Positions 18,078 to 27,163 are shown, numbered from the stretch's first letter. The stretch is 64,000 bases of DNA from Methylomicrobium lacus LW14 (GCF_000527095.1 NZ_AZUN01000001.1:1798001-1862000); one strand, 5' to 3'. Numbers and translations are program-made. Notes: generated by a model from the letters alone, not told the origin.

Positions 18078-18740
18078 TCAGGGCTTAGGCTCCTCGGTTT
18101 TTTCCGGACTTTCCTGTTGCGGATTGTCTCCTGTGCTTTTCTCCGGCGCTTCCGCACCGGCAGGCGCACCCTGCCCTTGCTCAGGTTTCGCAGGCTTATC
18201 CGAACTCGCCCCGCCGGTCAAGGTTTCCCATAAGCCTTTGGATCCCGTTTCGATCTCCTTGTCCTTGACCTCTTCCGCCTTCGGCGCCGCAGCCGCGTTG
18301 TCAGAACTGAACCACCCTCTCATCGTGCCCCACAAACTGTCGTCAAGATTCCGTTTCGGCACGTCCACGGTGGCGTCCGGCGAAGGCTTCAGCACCGGCA
18401 CCTTGGTCGGCTTGAAGTCGCCTTGCAAACCGACGATCTTGTCGCCCTCGAACAATAATGTGATTCTTTTTTGCTGACGATCCTCGCCGCCGGGTTGACT
18501 CGAATACAGATATTCCCAGCGGTTCTCATGAAACGGATCCTTCAGCATCGGCGAGCCCATGATGTAAAGCACCTGACGCTTGCTCATACCGGGCCGCAGC
18601 TGATCGACCATCGCCTGATCGATCATGTTGCCCTGTTGCACATCGACCGTATAAACGCCGGGCAGGTTGTTCAAGATCATCGAACAGGAAGCAACGGACA
18701 GGCTAGCCAACAGCGCGGAATAAAATAGAGGCTTACGCAT
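18078..18740 (-). CDS. bamE: outer membrane protein assembly factor BamE with long tail
   Basis: 220 residues. A lipobox (SVASC) follows the signal, then the BamE fold: VYTVDVQQGNMIDQAMVDQL, RPGMSKRQVLYIMGSPML and DPFHENRWEYLYS. BamE is a lipoprotein of the BAM complex that inserts beta-barrel proteins. The Pro/Glu/Ala-rich tail (residues ~115-220) is much longer than in the ~113-residue E. coli protein. It diverges from fur, the conserved omlA/fur arrangement. Confidence 0.93.
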   Translation of the reverse strand: MRKPLFYSALLASLSVASCSMILNNLPGVYTVDVQQGNMIDQAMVDQLRPGMSKRQVLYIMGSPMLKDPFHENRWEYLYSSQPGGEDRQQKRITLLFEGDKIVGLQGDFKPTKVPVLKPSPDATVDVPKRNLDDSLWGTMRGWFSSDNAAAAPKAEEVKDKEIETGSKGLWETLTGGASSDKPAKPEQGQGAPAGAEAPEKSTGDNPQQESPEKTEEPKP

Positions 18741-18943
18741 GAATCTCGAGTATCATAGAAAAATACGAAATCATACCCGATCACAAAAAATAATCCTATG
18801 AGACTTTTGCAGAGACGCGCGCCTTTTCTGCAATCCAACAACGCACGAAGCCTTCATCTTGTCATGCCATTCGCGGCCAAAAAAGGCTACAATGGTCAAT
18901 TGCATTTGAAAACGGCTGATCTCGGCTCTTTCGGAGAGAATAA

Positions 18944-19360
18944 TTGGAATCGCACGATTTAAGAAACGCCGGCCTGAAGGTGACGCTGCCTCGGGTCAAA
19001 ATCCTCCAGATTCTGGAAAATCAGGTCAATAACCGGCATTTGACCGCGGAACAAGTCTATAAGATTTTGCTCAGCGAAGATGAAGAAATCGGTCTGGCTA
19101 CCGTCTACCGCGTATTGACCCAGTTCGAAGCGGCGGGGCTCGTCACCCGCCATCATTTCGAAGGCGGCAACTCGGTTTTCGAACTGGCCAGCGGCGACCA
19201 TCACGACCATATCATGTGCATCAAATGCGGCAAAGTCGACGAGTTTACCGACGAAGTGATCGAAAAACGCCAGCGCGAAATCGCCGAACAGCTGGGTTAC
19301 CAGCTGACCGATCACGGCCTCTATTTATACGGCTACTGCCCTAACTGCAAAAAATCCTGA
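18944..19360 (+). CDS. fur: ferric uptake regulator Fur
   Basis: 138 residues. The start is TTG at 18944: it gives the conserved beginning ESHDLRNAGLKVTLPRVKIL and has GGAGAG seven bases upstream, whereas no in-frame ATG fits. The winged helix is followed by the metal-site motif DHHDHIMCIKCGKVDEF and a CxxC near the end (YCPNCKK). Fur with Fe2+ represses iron-uptake genes as a dimer. The divergent bamE promoter lies in the same 203-bp spacer. Confidence 0.95.
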   Translation: MESHDLRNAGLKVTLPRVKILQILENQVNNRHLTAEQVYKILLSEDEEIGLATVYRVLTQFEAAGLVTRHHFEGGNSVFELASGDHHDHIMCIKCGKVDEFTDEVIEKRQREIAEQLGYQLTDHGLYLYGYCPNCKKS

Positions 19361-19386
19361 CTTCTCCCCCATCCTGACTCAACTTC

Positions 19387-20634
19387 ATGTTCAAACCCCT
19401 GATCTTGTATATCGGCCTGCGTTACACGCGGGCCAAGCGCCGTACGCAATTCATTTCGTTCATCACGCTGACGTCCGTTTTCGGCATCGCCCTCGGCGTG
19501 ACCGCGCTGATTACCGTATTGTCGGTGATGAACGGCTTCGAGGCTGAACTCCGCGAACGGATTCTCGGCATGACCTCGCATGCGACGGTCACCGGCCTGA
19601 ACGGCCAGCTCGACAACTGGCAGGAAGCGGACGCTAAACTACGGAATCAACCGCATGTCGACGGCGCCGCGCCTTTCATCAGCGGTCAGGTGATGATCAA
19701 TGCGGAGCGGCGCGTCAGCGGCACGATGCTGAACGGCATCCTGCCCGATTATGAGGACAAGGTTTCGAAAGTCGGCGCCAACATGGTGTCAGGCAAACTG
19801 GCCGATTTGACGCCGGGCAGCTACAACATCATCCTCGGCGCGGAGCTGGCCAATTATCTCGGCGTGATGGTCGGCGACAAGATCACCGTGATCAGCCCGC
19901 AGATCAATTCGACGCCGGCCGGCATTTTGCCGCGCATGCGCCGCTTCACCGTGTCCGGCATCTTCAAGGTCGGCATGTACGAATACGACCGCAACATGGC
20001 GCTGATCCATATCGACGACGCGGGCAAGCTGTACCGGATGGATGCGGCCGTTTCCGGCCTGCGCATCAAACTCGATGAAATCTTCAATGCGCCGCGCATC
20101 ACCCGAGACCTGGCCTCGCAATTTTACGGCGAATATACGGTCAGCGACTGGACGCAGGCGCACAGCAACTTCTTCCGCGCGGTGCAGACCGAAAAGCGGG
20201 TGATGTTCATCATCTTATTGCTGATCGTCGCGGTCGCGGCGTTCAACATCGTGTCGACGCTGGTCATGGTGGTCACCGACAAGCGCGGCGACATCGCGAT
20301 TCTGAAAACCCAGGGCCTGACCTCGCGCTCGGTGATGGGCATCTTCATCGTGCTCGGCACCATCATCGGCGTGACCGGCACGGTGATCGGAACGATCGGC
20401 GGCATCACGCTGGCCTTGAATGCAAGTTCGATCGTCAGGAAGATCGAAACCTTCTTCCAGGTCAATTTCCTGCCGGCCGATGTGTATTACATCAGCGAAC
20501 TGCCGTCCAAACTGGTCGCAACCGACGTTTATTCGATCGCCGGCATGGCCTTCTTGCTGTCCCTCTTGGCCACGCTGTATCCTGCCTGGCAGGCCGCCAA
20601 AGTCAACCCTGCCGAAGTCTTACGCTATGAATAA
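19387..20634 (+). CDS. lolC: lipoprotein-releasing system permease LolC/LolE
   Basis: 415 residues, with a TM segment near the start (TSVFGIALGVTALITVLSVMNGFE), a large periplasmic domain (~60-265) and three TM segments at the end (MFIILLLIVAVAAFNIVSTL, then VLGTIIGVTGTVIGTIGG, then MAFLLSLLATLYPAWQAAKV). The ending NPAEVLRYE is family-typical. With LolD it extracts lipoproteins from the inner membrane toward LolA. Only one permease gene is present, as in many Lol systems with a LolF-type homodimer. It overlaps lolD by 8 bp. Confidence 0.93.
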   Translation: MFKPLILYIGLRYTRAKRRTQFISFITLTSVFGIALGVTALITVLSVMNGFEAELRERILGMTSHATVTGLNGQLDNWQEADAKLRNQPHVDGAAPFISGQVMINAERRVSGTMLNGILPDYEDKVSKVGANMVSGKLADLTPGSYNIILGAELANYLGVMVGDKITVISPQINSTPAGILPRMRRFTVSGIFKVGMYEYDRNMALIHIDDAGKLYRMDAAVSGLRIKLDEIFNAPRITRDLASQFYGEYTVSDWTQAHSNFFRAVQTEKRVMFIILLLIVAVAAFNIVSTLVMVVTDKRGDIAILKTQGLTSRSVMGIFIVLGTIIGVTGTVIGTIGGITLALNASSIVRKIETFFQVNFLPADVYYISELPSKLVATDVYSIAGMAFLLSLLATLYPAWQAAKVNPAEVLRYE

Positions 20635-21307
20635 CATGAACATCTTAGAATGCCGGCAATTGACCAAGCGCTATACCCAGGGCGAACTGGACGTCGAAGT
20701 CCTGAAAGGCGTCGATTTGACGATCGGCGTCGGCGAACGCGTCGCGATCATGGGCGCCTCGGGCTCCGGCAAAAGCACCTTGCTGCACCTGCTCGGCGGG
20801 CTTGAAAAACCCAGCAGCGGCCAGGTCGTGCTGGACAACGTCGATATCAGTAAAATCAATTCGTCAAAGCTCGCCAAACTCAGAAACCGCGCGCTCGGCT
20901 TCATCTACCAGTCGCACCATTTGCTCGGCGAATTTACCGTGCTCGAAAATGTCGCGATGCCGCAGTTGATTGCAGGCAAAACGGTCAAGGAAGCGCGCCA
21001 TAATGCGGAAGAACTGATCAAGCGCGTCGGCCTCGGCCACCGGATAGAGCACAAGCCGGGGGAACTCTCCGGCGGCGAAAGACAGCGCGCCGCGGTCGCG
21101 CGGGCCTTGATCAACAAGCCTGCACTCGTGCTGGCGGACGAGCCGACCGGCAATCTGGACAGCAAGACCGCCCATCAGGTTTACGAATTGATGCTGGAAT
21201 TGAATCGGGAAATGAACGTCAGTTTCCTGGTCGTCACCCACGACCATGAACTGGCGTCGAGAATCGGCAAGGTGCTGCATATGGAAGACGGCGTGATCGT
21301 TTATTGA
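20627..21307 (+). CDS. lolD: lipoprotein-releasing system ATP-binding protein LolD
   Basis: 226 residues. Walker A GASGSGKST (~43-51), signature LSGGERQR, Walker B ALVLADEPTGNLDSKT and the switch His in VVTHDHELA are complete; the Q-loop reads IYQSHHLL. The start at 20627 overlaps lolC (ATGAATAA), so the longer frame is rejected. It supplies ATP energy for lipoprotein release at the inner membrane. Confidence 0.95.
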   Translation: MNNMNILECRQLTKRYTQGELDVEVLKGVDLTIGVGERVAIMGASGSGKSTLLHLLGGLEKPSSGQVVLDNVDISKINSSKLAKLRNRALGFIYQSHHLLGEFTVLENVAMPQLIAGKTVKEARHNAEELIKRVGLGHRIEHKPGELSGGERQRAAVARALINKPALVLADEPTGNLDSKTAHQVYELMLELNREMNVSFLVVTHDHELASRIGKVLHMEDGVIVY

Positions 21308-21354
21308 AACGATCACGCGCGCCTGCGCTAATCTCCTCGGGCAGTTCCGTAGGC

Positions 21355-21408
21355 CGGATAAGCGTAGCGCATCCGGCAGCCATGCGGTGGATGCGCTATG
21401 CTTATCCG
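21355..21408. repeat. inverted repeat after lolD, 20-bp arms
   Basis: CGGATAAGCGTAGCGCATCC at 21355-21374 pairs with 21389-21408 at 19 of 20 positions. It sits between convergent lolD and the DUF2062 gene. It may act as a bidirectional transcription barrier; its sequence is of the BIME/REP style but is different from the REP family in the CRISPR locus. Confidence 0.8.
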
Positions 21409-21488
21409 CCCGACCATTCGTTCCTTAAACCTCACGGCAGTGAAGTTCTGCATGGGAAGCAATGAGTGGAAGATATTCTGCTTCCGTA

Positions 21489-22052
21489 TCATGAGCGCCA
21501 GAACGTGCATTGGAACGGATTGCCCTTTGCCAGCCTATGTTTCCGCTCGGCCCATTTTTTGGTGATGTACGCCCGCCAAAAATACTGAATGCCGAAATAG
21601 CCGGCGGACGAGCACAAAACTCCCAGTATCAAGCACCCCAGCAAAAACGGCTGCCAGACATCGCCCAATTCGGACAACATATTACCGACCGAAAATTCGG
21701 CGCTTTGTTCGGTGACCGGGCCATTGGTAAACAACAGCCCGACGCGATAGGCGAAATAGAACAGCGGCGGCATCGTGACCGGATTGGTCAGCCAGACCAG
21801 CGCCACGGACAACGGAATATTGGAACGAAAATAGATCGCTCCGATTGCGGCAAACACCATCTGCATCGGCAGCGGTATCCACGCGCAGAACAAACCGACC
21901 GCAAAGGCCTTCGCGACCGAATGCCGGTTAAAATGCCAAAGATTCGGCTCGTGCAGGCTGTCGCCCAAAAACTGCAAATGCTTGTGGTGCTTGATCACCT
22001 CCGGATCGGGAACCAGCTTGTCCATAAGCCGTTTTACCAATTGTTTTGCCAT
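21489..22052 (-). CDS. DUF2062 family membrane protein
   Basis: 187 residues with two to three membrane segments (FAVGLFCAWIPLPMQMVFAA; IPLSVALVWLTNPVTMPPLF; FLLGCLILGVLCSSAGYFG). The motif NPVTMPPLFYFAYRVG marks the DUF2062 family, whose function is unknown; homologues in some bacteria are next to glycosyltransferases. It is monocistronic here. Confidence 0.85.
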   Translation of the reverse strand: MAKQLVKRLMDKLVPDPEVIKHHKHLQFLGDSLHEPNLWHFNRHSVAKAFAVGLFCAWIPLPMQMVFAAIGAIYFRSNIPLSVALVWLTNPVTMPPLFYFAYRVGLLFTNGPVTEQSAEFSVGNMLSELGDVWQPFLLGCLILGVLCSSAGYFGIQYFWRAYITKKWAERKHRLAKGNPFQCTFWRS

Positions 22053-22169
22053 AATGCTTATAATTCTGTTGATGTCTTATAAACTCCCGCGCGGAAAGGC
22101 GTTCCCGGCAGGCTTGGCCTAAGTGTAACAGTTTTTCGGATGCGCTAAAAAAATATTGCGGACGGCCTT

Positions 22170-24488
22170 ATGATCACTGCGGCGCTCTGCTTTTTGACCG
22201 GCATCGTGCTGGTTCAGCAATTGCCCGACCTGCCCCAGCCGGGCTATTTATTGTTCCTTGGAGCCGCTCTGGGTCTTTCGATCTGGCGGCGCCGCTGGGG
22301 TGCGACGTTATTGCTGCTGGGCATGGCCTGGGCGATCGTGTTTGCGCTGATAAGGCTGGATGACCGGCTGCCCGCGCATCTGGAAGGCCATGACATCCAG
22401 GCCACCGGCCGTATCATCGGTTTGCCGCTGGCAGAGGATAAAAGCGTCCGCTTCGACTTTGCGCCGACCCAAGCCGATCCCCGCTTGCCGTCACGGCTAC
22501 GTTTGACCTGGTACCAAGCGGAAGCCGTGGTCAAGGCAGGGCAAAGCTGGCGTTTCACGGTTAAATTGAAACGGCCGCACGGCACGGCCAATCCGGGCGG
22601 CTTCGATTACGAGCGCTGGCTGTTTAGCGAAGGCATCGGCGCCACCGGCTATATCCGCAGTGCCCCGCCTCCGGAGTTGATTAAAGAAGCCGCTGACGCC
22701 GATATCGCGGGCCTCAGGCAAACGCTTGCGGACCGGCTTTCAGGATTGGCCGCGAATGCAACCAGCCTCGCGCTGATCCGGGCGTTGACGCTAGGCGACG
22801 GCAGCCAAATTACCCAGGCCCAATGGGATGTGTTCAGAAAGACCGGCACGACGCACCTGATCGTAATTTCCGGTTCGCATATCGGCCTGATCGCAGGCTT
22901 CGTCTATTTTCTGGCGCTCAAAGGCTGGGCCCGAATCGGCCTGCTCCGCTGGTCGCCGCCTCGGGTTGCCGCGATCATCGCGCTGCTCGCGGCGGTATTT
23001 TATGCGTTTCTGGCCGGTTTTGCGGTGCCGACGCGCCGCGCGGTGATCATGCTGGCGATCGCGATGAGCGCGGTGATCTGGCAGAGAAATACCCGGCCCT
23101 TTAACACCCTGGCCGCCGCGTTACTCGCGGTGCTGGTCGCCGATCCCCTGGCCGTATTATCGGCAGGCTTCTGGCTGTCTTTCTTTGCGGTCGGCCTGAT
23201 CCTCTTCGCGATTGCAGGGCGGCTCGAAAAACCGAACCTTTTGATTGGCGCGCTCAAACTGCATGGGGTCACCTCACTCGGTCTCGCCCCCTTCCTGCTG
23301 TTTTTCTTTCAACAAGTCTCTTTGATCGCGCCGCTGGCGAATCTGATCGCCGTACCGGTCATCAGCGTGATCGTCCTGCCTTTGTCGCTGCTCGCCCTGC
23401 TGCTCCTGCCGCTGTCATCGGCCGCCGCAAGCCTATTGCTACTGCCGGCCGACTACGCCTTGCAGGGCCTGATGTGGCTGCTGATAAAGATGGCAGAGAT
23501 TCCGGCCGCGACGATCAATCATCCAGCGCCGTCTTACTGGACGCTGCTCGCGGCGATACCCGGCGCCTTGCTCCTGCTTGCGCCGTTCGGCACGCCATCG
23601 CGCTGGCTCGGCGGCGTGATGCTGCTGCCCTTGATATTCGTTGTCGCCGACCGGCCCGAACCCGGCGAAATCAGAATGGCCTTGCTCGATGTCGGCCAGG
23701 GCCTTGCGGTCAGCATACAAACCGCCGATCACTGGCTGGTGTACGATACCGGAGCGCAATTTTCGGCCGCAAGCGATATGGGCCGCAACGTGGTGTTACC
23801 TTATCTCCATGCCGAAGGCGCGGAAAAGATCGACACGCTGATCGTCAGCCATGGCGATAACGATCATATCGGAGGCGCTCGTTCTATTCTGAACGCTTTG
23901 CCGGTAGCCCGGCTCCTGACCAGCGCGCCGGACAGCCTGAAGGCGCATGCACCTTCACTCTGCAAGGCAGGACAAACGTGGCAATGGGATCAGGTTGATT
24001 TTACGATATTGGCGCCCGATCAACTCGACCCGGCGACGGACAACAATAATTCCTGCGTATTGAAGATTCAGTCTGTTCACGGTGCGATCCTGCTGACCGG
24101 AGACATCGAAGCGCCCGCCGAAACCCGGCTGGTCGGTCGCTATGGCCAAGGCCTGCGCGCCGATATTCTGGTCGCGCCGCATCACGGCAGCAAGACCTCG
24201 TCGACGCGGGCTTTTCTGGAGGCGGTACAGCCCCGCTATGTGCTGATTCCCTCAGGCTACCGGAATCAGTTCGGCCATCCGCATCCGAGCGTGCTCGCGC
24301 GCTACCGGGACCTCAAAGCCCGATGGCTGACCAGCGCCGACAGTGGCGCGATCCTGGTCAACCTGGGCGAACAGCGGATGACCATAGCAGCCTACCGGGA
24401 GCTGGACAAAAAATATTGGCGCGCGAGCGATGCGTCAGCCTCGCCGCCTAATCTACTGCCTGAGTTGTCTGAGCACGTCCCAAAGTGA
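22170..24488 (+). CDS. comEC: DNA internalization competence protein ComEC/Rec2
   Basis: 772 residues. The order is an N-terminal membrane and soluble OB-like domain (1-200), the competence membrane domain with GTTHLIVISGSHIGLIAGFV, and a C-terminal metallo-beta-lactamase domain with VSHGDNDHIGG and VAPHHGSKTSS. ComEC forms the inner-membrane channel that passes single-stranded DNA during natural transformation; the lactamase domain is thought to be the nuclease. All metal residues are present. Its end overlaps the convergent CDP-alcohol transferase gene by 36 bp. Confidence 0.94.
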   Translation: MITAALCFLTGIVLVQQLPDLPQPGYLLFLGAALGLSIWRRRWGATLLLLGMAWAIVFALIRLDDRLPAHLEGHDIQATGRIIGLPLAEDKSVRFDFAPTQADPRLPSRLRLTWYQAEAVVKAGQSWRFTVKLKRPHGTANPGGFDYERWLFSEGIGATGYIRSAPPPELIKEAADADIAGLRQTLADRLSGLAANATSLALIRALTLGDGSQITQAQWDVFRKTGTTHLIVISGSHIGLIAGFVYFLALKGWARIGLLRWSPPRVAAIIALLAAVFYAFLAGFAVPTRRAVIMLAIAMSAVIWQRNTRPFNTLAAALLAVLVADPLAVLSAGFWLSFFAVGLILFAIAGRLEKPNLLIGALKLHGVTSLGLAPFLLFFFQQVSLIAPLANLIAVPVISVIVLPLSLLALLLLPLSSAAASLLLLPADYALQGLMWLLIKMAEIPAATINHPAPSYWTLLAAIPGALLLLAPFGTPSRWLGGVMLLPLIFVVADRPEPGEIRMALLDVGQGLAVSIQTADHWLVYDTGAQFSAASDMGRNVVLPYLHAEGAEKIDTLIVSHGDNDHIGGARSILNALPVARLLTSAPDSLKAHAPSLCKAGQTWQWDQVDFTILAPDQLDPATDNNNSCVLKIQSVHGAILLTGDIEAPAETRLVGRYGQGLRADILVAPHHGSKTSSTRAFLEAVQPRYVLIPSGYRNQFGHPHPSVLARYRDLKARWLTSADSGAILVNLGEQRMTIAAYRELDKKYWRASDASASPPNLLPELSEHVPK

Positions 24489-25040
24489 GCGCACATTCGA
24501 TTTGGGATCGGACAATAATGCGGTAATCGCGAGTTCTTCCAGCGACGCGCACAACGATACGATGGCCGCCATGCGCAGCGGCCAGACCGGACCGCCTAAA
24601 ATCAAAATGAACAAGGAAACGCCGACCGATGCCGCGGCCAGCTTGACCAGCCAGGTATGGTAACTGGTGAGTAGTCCGAACTTGATCATGCCGGCCACGG
24701 GCGGCGCAAGACAGCTGCCGACAATCAAAACGACAGATAACAGTTCGCGCATGACCAGCTCGGGCCATAGCCAGTAACTGCAAATCGCGATCGTCATATA
24801 AGTCAGCAAATCGGCAAAGCTGTCGAGCGTGGCGCCGAATTCGGTCACCTGCCCGGTTAGACGGGCGGCCAGCCCATCCAGCACGTCGCTTAAAAAAACC
24901 AGCGCCAATAAAACCATGAAGGCCTGTTCATCGCCCAGCCAGGCAAAGCCCAACAAACCGGGTGCCGCGACGAAGCGGAAACTGGTCAGCAGATTGGGCA
25001 GGGTCAGTAGGGACTTAAAAAAAGGAGTTTGACTGTTCAT
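24453..25040 (-). CDS. CDP-alcohol phosphatidyltransferase family protein
   Basis: 195 residues with about five membrane segments. The family signature D-x2-DG-x2-AR-x8-G-x3-D-x3-D is complete (DVLDGLAARLTGQVTEFGAT then LDSFAD). It transfers a phospho-alcohol head group from a CDP-activated lipid or alcohol. It is the last of three genes read leftward after the EEP-domain and CarS-like genes (4-bp overlap with the former), so it probably uses a CDP-lipid made by the CarS-like protein. Head-group identity cannot be read. Confidence 0.85.
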   Translation of the reverse strand: MNSQTPFFKSLLTLPNLLTSFRFVAAPGLLGFAWLGDEQAFMVLLALVFLSDVLDGLAARLTGQVTEFGATLDSFADLLTYMTIAICSYWLWPELVMRELLSVVLIVGSCLAPPVAGMIKFGLLTSYHTWLVKLAAASVGVSLFILILGGPVWPLRMAAIVSLCASLEELAITALLSDPKSNVRSLWDVLRQLRQ

Positions 25041-25801
25041 AATGTAAACGTCGCTGCCAGCGGCGCATGGTCGGATAACTTGCGCCAGGGAGAGCCAGCC
25101 AGACGTTCGCAGCCGACCGGCGTCAGCCCGCGAAAATAAATCCGGTCCATCTGCAAAATCGGCATCCAGCTGGGAAAGGTACGCGCATAGTTGCCATGGG
25201 TGAGATGAAAAACCTCCCGCAGCCCCAAATGCTGTTGAAAATGCCGCTCCGCCTGGCTTAGCCAGTCATTGAAATCGCCGGCGACGATCAACGGCGCGTG
25301 ATGCGGCACATGCTGATCGATGCGCTCGCTCAGGCGATCGAGCTGGGCGCGCCGCTCCTTGGCGGTCAGGCCGAAATGGATGCAGACGATATGCACGTCG
25401 GTATCGGTGTCTGGCATTTGAATCACACCGTGCAATAGGCTGCGGCTGGCCCAGGGAAACGGCGAGACATTGATGTTCTCCCAACTGACAAAGGGAAAAC
25501 GGCTCAAGATCGCGTTGCCGTGATGCCCGGTGTGGTACACCGCATTTTTGCCGTAGATATAAAACGGCCAGATCCCTTCGGCGATAAACTCGAATTGCGA
25601 AAGCTCGGGCCAGTTTTCGACTTCCTTGGCATGCCGATGATGCTCGCCCTGCATTTCCTGCAGAAACAGCAAATCGGCCCCCGCCTCGGCCAGCGCCTCT
25701 TTCATCTGATGCAAGACGAAACGCCGGTTACCGGGGTTAAATCCCTTATGAATGTTATAGGTTAAGACCTTCAGACCCGGTTTTTTCATAATGCTCCGCA
25801 C
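25037..25801 (-). CDS. endonuclease/exonuclease/phosphatase-family protein
   Basis: 254 residues of the EEP fold: VLTYNIHKGF (N-terminal Asn), LFLQEMQGE (metal Glu), NAILSRFP, VAGDFNDW and SDHAPLAA (catalytic His). There is no signal peptide. Related bacterial proteins next to lipid-synthesis genes probably hydrolyse phosphodiesters or phosphates, not DNA. It overlaps the CDP-alcohol transferase gene by 4 bp and follows the CarS-like gene by 11 bp. Confidence 0.85.
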   Translation of the reverse strand: MRSIMKKPGLKVLTYNIHKGFNPGNRRFVLHQMKEALAEAGADLLFLQEMQGEHHRHAKEVENWPELSQFEFIAEGIWPFYIYGKNAVYHTGHHGNAILSRFPFVSWENINVSPFPWASRSLLHGVIQMPDTDTDVHIVCIHFGLTAKERRAQLDRLSERIDQHVPHHAPLIVAGDFNDWLSQAERHFQQHLGLREVFHLTHGNYARTFPSWMPILQMDRIYFRGLTPVGCERLAGSPWRKLSDHAPLAATFTL

Positions 25802-25812
25802 TAAATAAAGAA

Positions 25813-26307
25813 CTAAGGCTGTTTACGCAAATGCCATTTGTACAACAGAGGCGACGACCATGACTCGATCAGATAAAAGACGCCGACCAGGAAGGCGATT
25901 TCAAGCCACCCTATGCCCAGTTGCGATTTGACCAACACGAGCGGTAACAGCGATTCGAGCGGCGTATCGAGACCGCGAAAATGACTGCCTTCCTCCCGTC
26001 CCAACCGTCTTTTGCAAAAGCTGGCAAGCAAATCGCCCGCCATCGCGCCGACCGCGAACCACATGCCGGTGGCCATACCATATCCCAAACAGTATGCGAT
26101 CAAAGTCGTCGCGGCGAGCGCGGCGAATAAACCGCGCCAGGTCTTGGCCGCGCCAAAGAGCGGACGGCCATCGCCGAGCCGAAAACCGCCGTCGATGGGC
26201 TTCGCGGTGCTAGCATCGACTAAGCCGGCTAATACCGGCGCGCCGTTCGCTGCCAGCAGCAAGACAAGCCCCTTAACAACGGCGATCCAACTCAAATCGG
26301 CCGTCAT
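25813..26307 (-). CDS. CDP-archaeol synthase-like (CarS family) membrane protein
   Basis: 164 residues, at least four membrane segments. The motifs LGDGRPLFGAAKTWRG and SFCKRRLGREEGSHFRGLD match the CarS/DUF46 cytidylyltransferase family. In archaea CarS converts an unsaturated archaetidic acid and CTP to CDP-archaeol; bacterial homologues act on unknown lipids. Being in one operon with a CDP-alcohol phosphotransferase and an EEP phosphatase, it looks like the activating step of a small dedicated lipid pathway. Confidence 0.8.
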   Translation of the reverse strand: MTADLSWIAVVKGLVLLLAANGAPVLAGLVDASTAKPIDGGFRLGDGRPLFGAAKTWRGLFAALAATTLIAYCLGYGMATGMWFAVGAMAGDLLASFCKRRLGREEGSHFRGLDTPLESLLPLVLVKSQLGIGWLEIAFLVGVFYLIESWSSPLLYKWHLRKQP

Positions 26308-26341
26308 GATATGACATCGTCAGTGTCGTTGGCCGGCGGAG

Positions 26342-26509
26342 CTATCTAAGCCACACCGACACATGCTGCCAATACACGCCTAGCATAAAACATCCTCCCA
26401 TTAGACCCCACTTGCATAACCAAAAATCCATCAACGGCCGGTGATAGTGGCTCATGACGGCTTCCACTTTATTTTTCACTTGATCGTGCATATGATATTT
26501 TCTTTGCAT
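26342..26509 (-). CDS. 55-residue small membrane protein downstream of lexA
   Basis: ATG 26509 follows lexA by 21 bp and has GAGGAG at a good distance, so it is probably in the lexA transcript. The peptide begins basic (MQRKYHMHDQVKNKVEAVMS) and ends with one hydrophobic segment (FWLCKWGLMGGCFMLGVYW). No family is recognised. The position invites comparison with SOS-induced small division inhibitors (SulA next to Pseudomonas lexA, SidA in Caulobacter), but that is analogy only. Confidence 0.6.
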   Translation of the reverse strand: MQRKYHMHDQVKNKVEAVMSHYHRPLMDFWLCKWGLMGGCFMLGVYWQHVSVWLR

Positions 26510-26530
26510 GATAGTTCTCCTCGGGTTAAA

Positions 26531-27163
26531 TTACTTGAAAGAACGGTAGCTCCGCATCTGGCCGACCACGACGCCCTGAATGGCGACTTGCTCCGGCCGG
26601 TAGGCCATCGCCTGCATGCCGGCATTGGCCGGCACCAGCAGCACGCTGTCCTGGGTTTGCTGAATATATTTCAATGTGGCTTCCGACTGGTCGATCAGAG
26701 CAACCACGATCTCGCCGTTGCTGGCGTAACTGCGCTGCTCGATCACCACCCAGTCGCCGTCGAAGATGCCGGCCTCGATCATCGAATCGCCCTTGATCTG
26801 CAACACGTAACACGGCTTATCGGTTTGCAGCGCCTCGGGCACCGTCATGTACTGAATATTTTCGACCGCTTCGAGCGGCCGTCCGGCGGCGATCCGCCCG
26901 ACCAGCGGCAAGCTGTGTTCATTGCAGGAGCGCGAGAGGCGCTGCGGCAATTCGGTCAGCCTGACGCCGCCCTGTTTGTTGCTTTGGAAGGGTTCCACCA
27001 GACCCGCATCGATCAAGGCCGTGACATGCTTATAAAGCGATCCGCGCGAGGCCATGCCCAGCGCGGCGCACAATTCGTCCAGTGTCGGCGGATACGCAAA
27101 GTTTGCGTGATTTTCACACAAAAAATCGAAAATTTCCCGCTGCCGTCGGGTTAATGCATTCAC
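26531..27163 (-). CDS. lexA: SOS repressor LexA
   Basis: 210 residues. The winged helix (1-70) begins MNALTRRQREIFDFL; its recognition helix (ASRGSLYKHVTALIDAG) differs strongly from the E. coli one. Cleavage site A93-G94 in GRIAAGRP and the catalytic pair S127 (GDSM) and K165 (ATLKYI) are intact, so RecA-stimulated self-cleavage should work. The sequence upstream holds GAAC-N7-GAAC, an alphaproteobacterial-type SOS box, instead of CTGT-N8-ACAG. A 55-codon gene follows on the same strand. Confidence 0.93.
   Translation of the reverse strand: MNALTRRQREIFDFLCENHANFAYPPTLDELCAALGMASRGSLYKHVTALIDAGLVEPFQSNKQGGVRLTELPQRLSRSCNEHSLPLVGRIAAGRPLEAVENIQYMTVPEALQTDKPCYVLQIKGDSMIEAGIFDGDWVVIEQRSYASNGEIVVALIDQSEATLKYIQQTQDSVLLVPANAGMQAMAYRPEQVAIQGVVVGQMRSYRSFK

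Noticed and set aside
20420..20626. N-terminal extension of LolD
   Set aside because: Out-of-frame translation of lolC; the LolD family begins at 20627.
21355..21408. same repeat family as the REP elements in the CRISPR locus
   Set aside because: Arms (CGGATAAGCGTAGCGCATCC) share no sequence with GTGGGAGCGACGCC; listed separately.
26441..27154. 237-codon plus-strand frame opposite lexA
   Set aside because: Exact antisense of lexA; no ribosome site or recognised domain.
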